A DNA stretch of 64,000 nt from a bacterium (GCA_016712675.1 JADJQR010000001.1:62001-126000), one strand, 5' to 3'. Shown: positions 50,520 to 59,342, counted from the stretch's first letter. Made by a program: numbers and translations. The notes: generated from the sequence alone by a model not told the origin.

Positions 50520-52539
50520 CCTTCTCCACGGCCGCCGCCAACTCGGCCACTTCGTCGCGCCGGAACAGCACCCGGTTCAGGCGCACGGTGCGTTCGACCA
50601 CCAACGCGCCGCCGCTCACCCGCATCTGGCAGCGGTAGTCGAACGCGGGATGCGAGACGGTGACGTCCTCCGGCAGTGTCGCTGTCTGCCAGTCGACGGG
50701 GAGGGCCAGGCGCCAGACGAAGCGGCGCTCCCGTACCTGCCGGCTGATGTACGGCTCGTTCGCCTGGGGGTCCCACCCGAGCAGGAAATCGCGGCCGAAG
50801 ACCCGGGCGCCGGGGATCAGCCAGTCGTTCCCCGATGGCGGTGGCACGGACGTTGCGGTCGCGGTGCCGACCAGATGCGCCGGGGCGCCCCGCTCCGGCG
50901 ACCGCTCGACGGCCGCCGTGTCGGCGTGCATCTCCGCGAAGCGGCCGTCCAGGTACTGCTGGAGCAGGACTGCGGGCGGCTCCGCGCGATTCAGATCGAA
51001 CTGCCGCTCCGAGAAGCCGGTCGTCGTCAACTTGAGTTGCACGGACGCCGATTCCGGCTCGCAAGAGATCTCTTCGACCATCGTGGCGAGCACCTCGTCG
51101 GGATCCCCCGGCAGCGGCAGCCATTGGCCGATGTTCGCCTCCTTCAGCTGGCGGATCCACTCCTTGCGCGCCTCGAAGTACCCCGATTCCTTTGAGGTCT
51201 TGAAGAACCGATCGAACATCGGCTTCACGACCGTGTGGAGGTTGTTCGGAATCTCCATGGCGTCGGTCCCGCGGAGGTCGGGACTCAGCTCGCCGGGTGG
51301 CGAGTTGCCGTTGGTCGGATCGAAGTACAGATCGGTCTCGCCACGCAGGCGCACGAGCAGGTGCGTCATGAATCTCAGATTCGGGTCGTGCTGATCCAGC
51401 GGCTTCAGGTACCGGCTCCGCGCGAGGACCAGATGGGCATCCAGGCCGAGAGAGCGACAAAGCACGTACATCAGATTCGCCACGGTATTCTGGGTGGCTT
51501 GGCGCGCCGCCAGCGAAGCCTTGAGCGAGCGGTCGCGCGAGCGGATCTCGCTGTCGTCCGCGACCACCATCTCGTCCCGGAGGAAGCGGTTGATGGCCAG
51601 GGCGCGGCCGACAGCCGAGACCTCGTGCGCGGTGATGCGCTGGGCCTCGGGCCGCAGCTCTGCACACTGCTCCTCCAGGTATTCGATATAGCCCGCAGCG
51701 TCGGCAATCTCCTCGCCCCAGGTGGCGTTGCGGACCCAGCGGCGGGGATTGTCGGACCAGAAGCCGCGGTAGGCCACGAACAGCCCGGGCTCGGCCTCGT
51801 AGGCGCGCGGCGCGTACGGCCCCGTTGCTTGCGGCGCGACATCCAGCACGGAAACGACGTAGTCGATGGGGAAGTCACGCGCGACATCATTGATCTTGGT
51901 GCTCCACTTGTCCTCCGGCATGTTCTCGCCGATGACCTTGTAGGCGAGGTTGCCGTTCGTCTTGAAGCGGGCACGGAACAGCACCAGCGGCAGATTGGAG
52001 GCCACGGCGACCCGATCGCCCAGGTAGGTCTCGGGCACCTTCAGTTCCACGGACCAGCCCAGAACGTCGCCCGCCTTGACGTCCGGAAAGGCGATGATCG
52101 CCTTGTCGGGCATGCTTCCATCGCCCTTGACGATCGTCCAGGCGGAGTCCTTGAGCCGCAGGACCTCCTCGCCACGCAGGATCCAGGCACCCTTGAACTC
52201 GAGCTTCGTCTCCTCGCCGTACTGGAACTGGCGTCGTGAGGCCTCGTCCAGCCGCGGATCCGTGACAAGGATGACCTCGTTCCTGATGATCCTGTACCAG
52301 GTGTCGTACACGTCCCACGTGTCACTGCGCTGCAGGATCACCGCGGGTTCGCCCGCCAGGTGCGGCAACGTGGCCAGGCGGTCGCGTTGGGCCTGAACGA
52401 GCGTCCGGATCCCCTCGGGATTGCGGCGGGCGATCGTCCAACTCTGGGCTTCGGCGGCGTGCGCGGCAACGGTGATCGCCATCATCGCGGCGACAAGAAC
52501 CGCCGTCGCGATTCGCGGGTGTGCTACGGGCCGGGGCAT
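50479..52539 (-). CDS. DUF3857 / transglutaminase-fold protein with lost catalytic Cys
   Basis: 686 residues from ATG 52539, chosen for AAGGAG 7 nt upstream. ATG 52563 is an alternative. A signal peptide ends at AHAAEAQ. An N-terminal DUF3857 beta domain is followed by a transglutaminase-like core. Where active members have GDC, this one has QATQNTVAN, so the nucleophile is missing, while the His (MTHLLV) and Asp (YFDPTNGN) positions remain. A C-terminal beta domain follows. It sits 42 bp downstream of an apparently active paralogue on the same strand. The likely role is a binding or regulatory partner, not an enzyme. The 3' end overlaps the DUF4919 gene. Confidence 0.85.
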   Translation of the reverse strand: MPRPVAHPRIATAVLVAAMMAITVAAHAAEAQSWTIARRNPEGIRTLVQAQRDRLATLPHLAGEPAVILQRSDTWDVYDTWYRIIRNEVILVTDPRLDEASRRQFQYGEETKLEFKGAWILRGEEVLRLKDSAWTIVKGDGSMPDKAIIAFPDVKAGDVLGWSVELKVPETYLGDRVAVASNLPLVLFRARFKTNGNLAYKVIGENMPEDKWSTKINDVARDFPIDYVVSVLDVAPQATGPYAPRAYEAEPGLFVAYRGFWSDNPRRWVRNATWGEEIADAAGYIEYLEEQCAELRPEAQRITAHEVSAVGRALAINRFLRDEMVVADDSEIRSRDRSLKASLAARQATQNTVANLMYVLCRSLGLDAHLVLARSRYLKPLDQHDPNLRFMTHLLVRLRGETDLYFDPTNGNSPPGELSPDLRGTDAMEIPNNLHTVVKPMFDRFFKTSKESGYFEARKEWIRQLKEANIGQWLPLPGDPDEVLATMVEEISCEPESASVQLKLTTTGFSERQFDLNRAEPPAVLLQQYLDGRFAEMHADTAAVERSPERGAPAHLVGTATATSVPPPSGNDWLIPGARVFGRDFLLGWDPQANEPYISRQVRERRFVWRLALPVDWQTATLPEDVTVSHPAFDYRCQMRVSGGALVVERTVRLNRVLFRRDEVAELAAAVEKVRGFERGVLVLSR

Positions 52540-52581
52540 GGTTGCGCTCCTTGTGCTCGTCATGGTCGATCCCTGGCGCGA

Positions 52582-54717
52582 TCAGCGTGCCACCCGGATC
52601 GCGATGTGGCCGCGTTCATCGTCACGGATGGTCTTGAGCGCGTCTTCCCAGACGCGACGCCGCTCCGTCAGGTCCAGGTCGCGCACCGCGCCGTGGTCCC
52701 AGCGAACGCGGCGATCCAGACACAGGGTGTCACCGCGCTGCTGGACCGTGCGATGCCATTCCAGGGAGGCGGTGGCAACGCGCAACGAATCGGGCGATAC
52801 CGTCCACCCCGCCGGGATCACGATGCGCCACGACTCCTGTCTGTCCACCAGCTCGGGCAGATCCAACACTGGCGACGGCAACGACAGCGGAGCCAGGATC
52901 CGTGGCAGGAAGACCGACGCGGCCGAGCCTGCCAGCGGCTGGCTCGTTCTGGCCGAGTACGCCAGGGTCTCGGGCGCAGAGGCCTCGCCGTCGTTCCCGG
53001 GGCTGGCGATGGCGGCGGCGGGGTCCGCGCCATTCGACTCACGCGGCGACGCGTTGAACGCGATGGTGACCGGCCGCAGCAGGTGGTTGAGGAAGGCCTC
53101 GCGCTCCGCAGGCGCCAGACGGGAGCCTGCGCTGCGCAGCAGGAGCCCTTCGATGCCGCTGGCCGCCAAGCGGGACTCGATCTCGAGGTGCCGCTGCGCA
53201 TCGAGCTGCCCGGTGATCGCGTAGCGGCGTTCGCCTTCGGACCAGATGGCCACCGGCAGCGTCACCAGCCCTTCGTGTCCAGGACGCAGCTGCAGCACGG
53301 GCGACGCAGCGTCGTGCGGATAGACGTGTCCGGCCGGACAGTCGGTGAGGGTGGCGTCCAGCCAGACGCCATCGCCACCGTCATCGGCCCAGACGATGAA
53401 GTGGTTGAACTGCGACGGATTGGGCAGATCGATCGAGAGGGGGCCGACATGGCTGGTCCGTACCAGGACGGGCCAGGCTTCGATCCCCGCGGCGCGCAGG
53501 AGCGCGATCAGGAGGGAACCCAGCCCCTTGCAGTCCCCGTACCCCTTGCTGGCGACGAGGGCTGCGCGCTCGGGGATGATGCCGCCCAGTTCGCGGAACA
53601 GGCCGAGATAGCGCGTGTTGCCCTGTACCCAGGCATAGACGGCGTCGATCCGTTCCAGGGCCGAGGCGCGTCCGTCGGTGAGGGAATGCGCAAGTTCACG
53701 GATGCGCTTGTCTGGCTCGAAGCACTCGGCGGTCCGCTCGCGATAGGCGCGTGCGATGGCGCCCCAGTCGGCTCCGACGGCGAGCGCCCCTTTGCCCTCG
53801 CCCGCTTCGACCCCGGTCACGTGCCGCAGGACCGTCACCTGGCCCGGGTCATCCGGCCACCCCGGTCCATCGTCGCCGGCGACGCGCAATCCCGTCAGGG
53901 TCCACGAACGGACGGTCTCCCGGCCCCGCTCCTGTTCATGGTACCTCAGCTTGTCGAGCAGTCGCGCATCGCCGCGGGCAGTCCAGGCGAGCCGGTGCCC
54001 GGTGGGCATGACCAGTTCAGCGCTGCAATGCGCCACCGGGTAGCCGAAGGGGCTCAGTTGCTCCGGGTGCAGGCCATGGTGCGCGTGGCTCTCGTAGCGC
54101 ATGATCGTCTGCAGCCGGTCTCCGCGCCTTAGCCCGGGCAGGATCGCCTGCTTGAACGTCTCCTCGAGCATGACCACGCCGCCTCTGTCGGGCGTGAACG
54201 CGATCCAGTCGAGCTTCTTGCCGTTGATCCTATAGGAATCGCGTCCATCGGCGGGAATGACGTTGGCGCTGAACGAGTCGAAACGCCGGAAGGGGCCATC
54301 AACGGCGAAGACCCGGCAGAGGTCCTCGACCGCGGACTGGTCGAGCAGCGTGATGTCCCGGTATTCGACGAGCGTGCCGCTTAGGCTTCTGGCGGAGGCA
54401 TCGTAAGCCACGTGCAGGGAGGTGCAGCGGACGAGTTCCACGGCGTCGGCGTCCTGGTGGGCGGCCACGATGGAGTCGATCTGTGCGGCAGTGAACGGGG
54501 CAGGGAAGACATCGTCCGAAGCTGCCGTGGCCCCGGCGCACATGGCAGCGGTCGCGGCAAGTCCGATCATGAATCCGCCCAGGGCACGAGCGAGCCGCCC
54601 CCGGATTCGTCCGGCGTCCGGACCGTCGGACCGAACACCGGACGCGTGAGGTCCGCGAACTGGAATCGTGGACGACCCGGCAGCGCGGGGCCCGAGGTCC
54701 TGGTCCTGGTGGAGCAT
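52582..54717 (-). CDS. DUF3857 / transglutaminase-like protease
   Basis: 711 residues from ATG 54717. A shorter start at the ATG before IGLAATAAMCAGATAAS would give a cleaner signal peptide. DUF3857 is followed by a transglutaminase core with an intact triad: Cys in KGYGDCKGLGSLL, His in SQFNHFIVWADD and Asp in VWLDATLTD. A C-terminal beta domain of DUF2569/DUF3858 type follows. Family members are exported, and some are thought to act as peptidases or amidases. The gene leads a two-gene operon with its catalytically dead paralogue, an enzyme/pseudoenzyme pair. The ribosome site is weak (AGGCGG). Confidence 0.87.
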   Translation of the reverse strand: MLHQDQDLGPRAAGSSTIPVRGPHASGVRSDGPDAGRIRGRLARALGGFMIGLAATAAMCAGATAASDDVFPAPFTAAQIDSIVAAHQDADAVELVRCTSLHVAYDASARSLSGTLVEYRDITLLDQSAVEDLCRVFAVDGPFRRFDSFSANVIPADGRDSYRINGKKLDWIAFTPDRGGVVMLEETFKQAILPGLRRGDRLQTIMRYESHAHHGLHPEQLSPFGYPVAHCSAELVMPTGHRLAWTARGDARLLDKLRYHEQERGRETVRSWTLTGLRVAGDDGPGWPDDPGQVTVLRHVTGVEAGEGKGALAVGADWGAIARAYRERTAECFEPDKRIRELAHSLTDGRASALERIDAVYAWVQGNTRYLGLFRELGGIIPERAALVASKGYGDCKGLGSLLIALLRAAGIEAWPVLVRTSHVGPLSIDLPNPSQFNHFIVWADDGGDGVWLDATLTDCPAGHVYPHDAASPVLQLRPGHEGLVTLPVAIWSEGERRYAITGQLDAQRHLEIESRLAASGIEGLLLRSAGSRLAPAEREAFLNHLLRPVTIAFNASPRESNGADPAAAIASPGNDGEASAPETLAYSARTSQPLAGSAASVFLPRILAPLSLPSPVLDLPELVDRQESWRIVIPAGWTVSPDSLRVATASLEWHRTVQQRGDTLCLDRRVRWDHGAVRDLDLTERRRVWEDALKTIRDDERGHIAIRVAR

Positions 54718-55332
54718 GCACAACCGCCTGGCAAAAAACAAATTACGGCGATGGTGGACGGTCCGGCGCGCACCACTCGCCGAAGGCACACTTCATGCCT
54801 GACCCGGGGGGGCAACTCCCGTGCCCGGATGACCAGCGAGCGGAAAGCCGGGTCGCATGCGCTTCCGGCCTTGAGTTTCGGCGTCGGAGGGTGGACGAGG
54901 CGACATGGGCGAGGTCGCTGAATCACCTTCCGGCGCCGATGACCACGATCACGCGGTCGTGCGCACAGCCGGAGGATCCGACCGGCAGGCTACCACCGGC
55001 GCGCGGTGGAAGCAATAGACAGACGAAGGAGCCACCCGATGGGCAGCTCCTTCATCTTTGGGCGATCGGGCGATATCGTCAGCGCTGCCCGGGGGTTGGA
55101 GGCTCAATTCCGCCCCGTGCGCACGCCGTCATCGTCAACTCCACGCGATCATGATAATCGAGATCAACACGACAATGCAACCTTTATTTGTACGGTATTG
55201 AATATTTCCGCCGGCCCGGCCGGCGACCCGCACCGCCTTGCCCCTGGTCGTGCCGGCCACTAGACTGAACCCTTGGATTCACCCTCGGACCACCGCCGGC
55301 CGCCCGCCGGCTGTCGAAAGCACGGGATCCCG
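54718..55332. other. Divergent 615-bp region with terminator and no gene
   Basis: Between two divergent genes. It contains a strong terminator-like hairpin (55025-55053), a CCACCG-N5-CGGTGG hairpin just before it (54993-55009), an A/T-rich island (55145-55208) and CGCCGG-N5-CCGGCG (55209-55225). A terminator between divergent genes implies a short untranslated RNA or leader. No coding sequence is supported. Confidence 0.5.
55025..55059 (+). terminator. Intrinsic terminator-like hairpin with no upstream gene
   Basis: GAAGGAGC pairs with GCTCCTTC around an inner CCC-GAT-GGG stem, followed by ATCTTT. The stem is perfect apart from one CA/CA mismatch. Confidence 0.55.
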
Positions 55333-57687
55333 ATGCACCGGAAAGACTGCTGGAAGGCCGCCGGAGGCCTGGCCGTGGCGCTGGCGCTGGCCGTGACGTT
55401 GCCCGCAGGCGGCTGCGGGAAGAAGCCCCAGCAGGAAGTGTGGATCGTGGGCCTGGACGGCGGCGACTGGGACATCCTCGGGCCGGTGATGGACGCCGGC
55501 CGCATGCCCAACCTGAAGAAGTTGCGCGATGAGGGTGCCTGGGGCGTGCTGCGCAGCGAGATGCCGCTGCTGTCGCCGGTGCTGTGGACGAGCATCGCGA
55601 CGGGGCGCACACCCGATCGCCACGGCGTGACGTGGTTCATGTCGACCACGGCCGACGGGCAGAAGATCCCCATCAGCAGCCGCAGCCGGCAGGTGCGCGC
55701 GATCTGGAACGTCGCCAACGAGAACAAGCTGACCGCCGGGGTCATCGGCTGGTGGGCCACGTGGCCGGTCGAACCGATCGACGGCTTCATGGTCAGCGAC
55801 TACGTGGGCTGGCACAGCTTCGGCATCACCGGGCGCGGCGTCGAGGACGCGGGCAAGGTGTGGCCCGAATCGTGGGCTGCCGACGTGTCGGCGCTGATGC
55901 CGGCGCCGGAGACCATCTCGACGCGGCAGCTGCAGGACATCGTCAAGCTGACGCCCGAGCAGATCGAGCGCGCGACGGCCGGCGCCGGCGATGATCCGTA
56001 CAGCACGCCGGTGGCGCACCTGCGCCAGGCGATGGCCACGTCGCGCGGGTACACGGACATCGCGCTGGATCGCCTGCAGAAGCAGCGCCCGTCGCTGCTG
56101 GCGGTGTACTACGAGGGGTGCGACGCGGCGATGCACCTGTTCGGCAACTTCATGCCGCCGCAGCAGGAGTGGGTGGGCGATGCCGACTACGCCGCGTACA
56201 GCGACGCCGTGGCGGCGTACTGGTCGTGGCAGGACGCGCTGCTGGGCGAGCTGATGGCCCGGCGCGGGCCGAACACGACCATCGTCGTCTGCTCGGACCA
56301 CGGCTTCCGCACGGGCGACGAGCGCCTGCGCGTGGAACACGCGAGCACGGACCTGGCCGACTCGGAGCACATGATCGACGGCATCGTCGTGCTGAACGGG
56401 CCCGGCGTTCGCGCCGGCGCGCAGGTGACCGGTGCGAGCGTCTACGACATCGCCCCGACGGTGGCCGCGCTGCTGGGGCTGCCCGTGGCCAGCGACCTGG
56501 CCGGGCAGGTGCTGAGCGGCGCCTTCACCGGCGACTTCCGCACGGCCCAGCCGGTGCGCCAGGTGGCCACCTGGGAGACGTCGCCGCTGCAGCACGGCAG
56601 CGAGGTGGTCAACGACCCGGAGGCGGCCGCGCGCATGGAGCAGATGCTGCGCTCGCTGGGCTACATCGCGGGCGCCGAGGGCACCACCGCCACCTCGACC
56701 GGCGTGGCCGTGGGCCCGGAGAACGCGGTCAACCTGGCCACCATCTACATGAAGCAGGGCCGCCTGGCCGAGGCCGTGCAGGTGCTGGAGGCCGAGTACG
56801 GCCGCTCGCCGCAGGACCGCACGGTGCGCCTGAACCTGGCGCAGGCCTGGGCGCGCAGTGGCCGCGTCGACGAGGCGCTGAAGATGTACGCCGCGCTGCG
56901 CCGCGACGTGCCGCGCGACCTGGACGTGGTCGAGGACTACGCCCACGCGCTGATGGGCACGGGGAGCTTCGCGCAGGCCGCCGCCGTGTACGACTCGGGC
57001 CTGGTCGTGGACCCGAAGTGGGCGTGGGGTCTGGCGGGCAAGGGCTACGCGCTGCATCGGCAGGGGCGCTCGCGCGAGGGCGCCGCGCTGGTGGCGCAGG
57101 CGCAGGGGATCGACGCGCGTGTCGCCCGCGTGCATTTCTATGGCGGCGTGATCGCGCTGGAGACCGGCGATGTCGCCGCCGCGCGCGCGCAGCTGACCCG
57201 CGCGCTGGAGCTGGACCCGGTGGACGAGCAGGCCGCGCTGGCCCTCTCGAGCGCGATGATGGAGGCCGGCGACGCGAACGGCGCACGGGTGGTGCTGGAG
57301 AAGACCCTCTCGGCGGCCGGCAGCGCGCCGCAACTGCAGGGCCAGCTGGGGTTCGTCCTGATGCAGATGCAGCAGCCGGCCCAGGCCGTGCCACACTTCA
57401 AGGCCGCCGTCGACGCGCTGCAGGCGCAGGGCCAGCCCGACCCGATGCTGATGGGCAACCTGGGCGTGGCCCAGGCGATGAGCGGCGACCTGCAGGCCGG
57501 CATCGCCACCTTCCGGCGCATGACCGAGCTGTGGCCGGACAATGCCGATGCGCACGGCCAGCTGGGCGGCTTCTACGCGCAGGCGGGCCGTAAGGACGAC
57601 GCGGTGCGCGAGCTGGAACGCGCGGTGCAGCTGGCGCCGGGCAATGCGCAACTGAAGCGGGCCCTGGCCGCGGTCAAGTCGCAGTAG
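55333..57687 (+). CDS. Lipoprotein: alkaline-phosphatase-superfamily phosphodiesterase with TPR tail
   Basis: 784 residues from ATG 55333. The signal ends in PAGGC, so it is lipid-anchored. The N-terminal ~440 residues are a type I phosphodiesterase / nucleotide pyrophosphatase: VWIVGLDGGDWD (first metal Asp), PLLSPVLWTSIATG carrying the Ser/Thr nucleophile, and VVCSDHGF (second metal Asp-His) with a later His (VEHAS). The C-terminal ~300 residues are at least eight TPR repeats (for example LAEAVQVLEAEYGRSP, RVDEALKMYAALRRD). The superfamily hydrolyses phosphate or sulphate esters. The TPR tail suggests assembly with other envelope proteins. MarC follows 9 bp downstream. Confidence 0.9.
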   Translation: MHRKDCWKAAGGLAVALALAVTLPAGGCGKKPQQEVWIVGLDGGDWDILGPVMDAGRMPNLKKLRDEGAWGVLRSEMPLLSPVLWTSIATGRTPDRHGVTWFMSTTADGQKIPISSRSRQVRAIWNVANENKLTAGVIGWWATWPVEPIDGFMVSDYVGWHSFGITGRGVEDAGKVWPESWAADVSALMPAPETISTRQLQDIVKLTPEQIERATAGAGDDPYSTPVAHLRQAMATSRGYTDIALDRLQKQRPSLLAVYYEGCDAAMHLFGNFMPPQQEWVGDADYAAYSDAVAAYWSWQDALLGELMARRGPNTTIVVCSDHGFRTGDERLRVEHASTDLADSEHMIDGIVVLNGPGVRAGAQVTGASVYDIAPTVAALLGLPVASDLAGQVLSGAFTGDFRTAQPVRQVATWETSPLQHGSEVVNDPEAAARMEQMLRSLGYIAGAEGTTATSTGVAVGPENAVNLATIYMKQGRLAEAVQVLEAEYGRSPQDRTVRLNLAQAWARSGRVDEALKMYAALRRDVPRDLDVVEDYAHALMGTGSFAQAAAVYDSGLVVDPKWAWGLAGKGYALHRQGRSREGAALVAQAQGIDARVARVHFYGGVIALETGDVAAARAQLTRALELDPVDEQAALALSSAMMEAGDANGARVVLEKTLSAAGSAPQLQGQLGFVLMQMQQPAQAVPHFKAAVDALQAQGQPDPMLMGNLGVAQAMSGDLQAGIATFRRMTELWPDNADAHGQLGGFYAQAGRKDDAVRELERAVQLAPGNAQLKRALAAVKSQ

Positions 57688-57696
57688 GGGGCACAC

Positions 57697-58422
57697 GTGG
57701 ACCTGATGGGCTTCGCGCTGCTGGCGCTGTCGTCGCTCTTCGCGGTTGTCGACCCGCTCGGCTGCATCCCCTTCTTCAGCGGCCAGACCGCCGGCATGTC
57801 GTACGCCCAGCAGCGGCGGATCCTGATCAAGGCGCTGCTGGTCTCGCTGTTCGTGCTGCTGACGTTCACCTACGTCGGCAGCGCGCTGCTGCGCACGTTC
57901 GGCATCACCATCGATGCCTTCCGCATCGCCGGCGGCGTCATCTTCTTCGGCATCGGCCTGGACATGCTGCAGAGCCGGCCCCGCCGCTGGCATACCGGAC
58001 TGGACCAGGCGGCGCGCGCGGCGGCCGCCGCCCGGTCCGCGGCACCCGCCGCCGTCGACGAAGCGGCGCAGATGCCCACCCAGGATCCCGACCACGACCC
58101 CTCGGTCACGCCTTTGGCCATCCCGATGATCGCCGGCCCCGGCTCGATCACGACGGTGATGGTGCTGCGGGCCGACGCACCCGGCCTGACCGGTGCCATC
58201 GCCGTGGGCGTGGCCGTGGCGCTGATCCTGCTGCTGACCGGCGCGATCCTGCTGGCGGCCGACACCGTGCTGCGGCGCCTGGGGCCGACCGGCATGAAGA
58301 TCGTCGAGAAGCTGATGGGCCTGCTGGTGACAGTCATCGCCGTGCAGCTCATCCTCAACGGCGTGGCGCCGTTCGTGCGCGGACTGGTGTCGGGAGCAGC
58401 CGGCGCGCCGGCGGGGCACTAG
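57697..58422 (+). CDS. MarC-family integral membrane protein
   Basis: 241 residues, GTG start with AGGGGG upstream. About six membrane segments lie in the pattern of MarC (UPF0056): FAVVDPLGCIPFF after the first helix, RIAGGVIFFGIGLDML, then PLAIPMIAGPGSITTVMVL, the family signature. A soluble loop of ~25 residues (AAAARSAAPAAVDEAAQ) is inserted before that signature and is longer than usual. The transport role is unproven; the old link to multiple antibiotic resistance was withdrawn for E. coli MarC. It probably shares a transcript with the phosphodiesterase and DUF1801 genes. Confidence 0.88.
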   Translation: MDLMGFALLALSSLFAVVDPLGCIPFFSGQTAGMSYAQQRRILIKALLVSLFVLLTFTYVGSALLRTFGITIDAFRIAGGVIFFGIGLDMLQSRPRRWHTGLDQAARAAAAARSAAPAAVDEAAQMPTQDPDHDPSVTPLAIPMIAGPGSITTVMVLRADAPGLTGAIAVGVAVALILLLTGAILLAADTVLRRLGPTGMKIVEKLMGLLVTVIAVQLILNGVAPFVRGLVSGAAGAPAGH

Positions 58423-58435
58423 GGAGTAGATCGCC

Positions 58436-58819
58436 ATGTCCGTCCGCCCGCCGAAGCCCGTCGACCACGACGAGTACCTGGCCCGCATCCCCGCCAACCA
58501 GCGCGCCGCGCTGCAGAAGCTGCGCGAACAGGTGCGGAAGGCCGCGCCCGGCGCCGAGGAGTGCGTGGCCTGGCAGATGCCCTCGTTCCGCGTCGAGGGG
58601 CGGCTGCTCGTCGGCTACGCGGCGGCGCGCCACCACTGTGCGCTGTACCCGATGAGCCCGGACCTGGTCCAGGAGATGGCCGACCAGTTGGAGGGCCTGG
58701 ACACCAGCAAGGGCACGATCCGCTTCCAACCCGAGAAGCCGCTGCCGGCGGCGCTGGTGCGCCGCATCGTCAAGGCGCGGCTGGCGGAGAACCGCGTGCA
58801 GGGCCCGATCCGGCGCTGA
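58436..58819 (+). CDS. DUF1801-domain protein
   Basis: 127 residues, with AGGGAG upstream. The sequence EYLARIPANQRAALQKLREQVRKAAPGAEECVAW, read in pieces, and MPSFRVEGRLLVGYAAARHHCALYPM fit DUF1801, a small alpha/beta fold related to YdhG and to frataxin-like iron chaperones. The closing GTIRFQPEKPLPAALVRRIVKARLAE is the usual helix with its conserved Phe/Lys. Cytoplasmic, no membrane segment. It is 13 bp after MarC, last gene of this cluster. A TGCGCCGGCGCA palindrome lies 5 bp past the stop. Confidence 0.88.
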   Translation: MSVRPPKPVDHDEYLARIPANQRAALQKLREQVRKAAPGAEECVAWQMPSFRVEGRLLVGYAAARHHCALYPMSPDLVQEMADQLEGLDTSKGTIRFQPEKPLPAALVRRIVKARLAENRVQGPIRR

Positions 58820-58823
58820 GACG

Positions 58824-58835
58824 TGCGCCGGCGCA
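58824..58835. repeat. Dispersed palindrome TGCGCCGGCGCA, copy 6
   Basis: Starts 5 bp after the DUF1801 stop codon, flanked by G and C. Confidence 0.6.
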
Positions 58836-59005
58836 CGCGGGCCGGCCGCGCCGCCCCAAGGGCGACGCCCCGAACGCTACCTGGACAGCGGTGCCTGGGA
58901 ACGTCGGCATGGCGGTCTGCGCGAGCGGGAGTCGCTGGACCTCGGCTGCCGGCTGGTGATCGCCGAAGCGCCCTTCAAGGCTGGATGAAAAGATTACTTC
59001 ATTTG

Positions 59006-59030
59006 TTGTTGAACATATTCATATCAACAA
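59006..59030. promoter_or_regulatory. Inverted repeat TTGTTGA-N11-TCAACAA
   Basis: Seven perfectly paired bases on each side in an A/T-rich island, 104 bp before the two-CW gene and within the likely promoter area. Candidate repressor site. Confidence 0.4.
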
Positions 59031-59133
59031 ACTATCGTATGGCGCCCGCACGGGCGATTCACCCAACTGCCTTACGGATCAATGGCCTCGCCGCCAGGGT
59101 CCGGCTCCGCCGTCGTCGCGAAGGGACCGGACC

Positions 59134-59304
59134 ATGGAAGCGTGCTGGGAGTACCTGGCGTGCCACAAGGTGGAATGCGCGATGTACGGGCGCCGCGACG
59201 TGCGCTGCTGGGAGCACGACGACGCCTGCTGCAACCACGAGGCGGCCATGGCGTTCCGCGGGCGCCCGGCGCCGCACGCCGAGCCGGCGGACGGCAACGC
59301 CTGA
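59134..59304 (+). CDS. Tiny Cys-rich two-CW-type protein
   Basis: 56 residues, with AAGGGA 8 nt upstream. The sequence runs MEACWEYLACHKVECAMYG, RRDVRCWEHDDACCN, so two CWE motifs separated by about 20 residues with further Cys between, seven Cys in the first 33 positions. This is the two-CW domain pattern of small proteins that are assumed to bind metal through Cys; it also occurs fused to PAS/GGDEF signalling proteins. The tail is Pro/Ala-rich. The gene lies 88 bp upstream of asnB, which has its own -10-like element. A low-G+C promoter region precedes it. Confidence 0.7.
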   Translation: MEACWEYLACHKVECAMYGRRDVRCWEHDDACCNHEAAMAFRGRPAPHAEPADGNA

Positions 59305-59333
59305 CCGCCGGCCTGTACGCCGCCCCTGCCGTG

Positions 59334-59342
59334 TGCTATCAA
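59334..59342 (+). promoter_or_regulatory. Extended -10 element (TGC-TATCAA)
   Basis: 51 bp before asnB, in the same CGTGTG(T/C)TATCAA context as at 35034. A weak TGTACG -35 lies 17 bp upstream of the -10 hexamer. Confidence 0.4.

Larger units (their letters stand above)
58820..59133. other. A/T-rich promoter region before the two-CW gene
   Basis: It holds palindrome copy 6 and a strongly A/T-rich island (58985-59040) with the TTGTTGA/TCAACAA inverted repeat. A loose promoter, TTGAAC-N18-TATCGT, can be drawn at 59009-59038. No coding sequence is supported. Confidence 0.45.

Noticed and set aside
55060-55140. Possible tRNA-like arm GGGTTGGAGGCTCAATTCC
   Set aside because: It lacks a T-loop consensus, acceptor stem and anticodon arm. 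No tRNA or rRNA gene was found anywhere in the window.
55279-58497. Very long open frame on the minus strand opposite the phosphodiesterase and MarC genes
   Set aside because: Its translation is His/Arg/Gly-rich and low-complexity. It is the shadow of high-G+C codon use in the real plus-strand genes. The same holds for long frames opposite the ABC exporter (23376-25430) and asnB (59345-61045).
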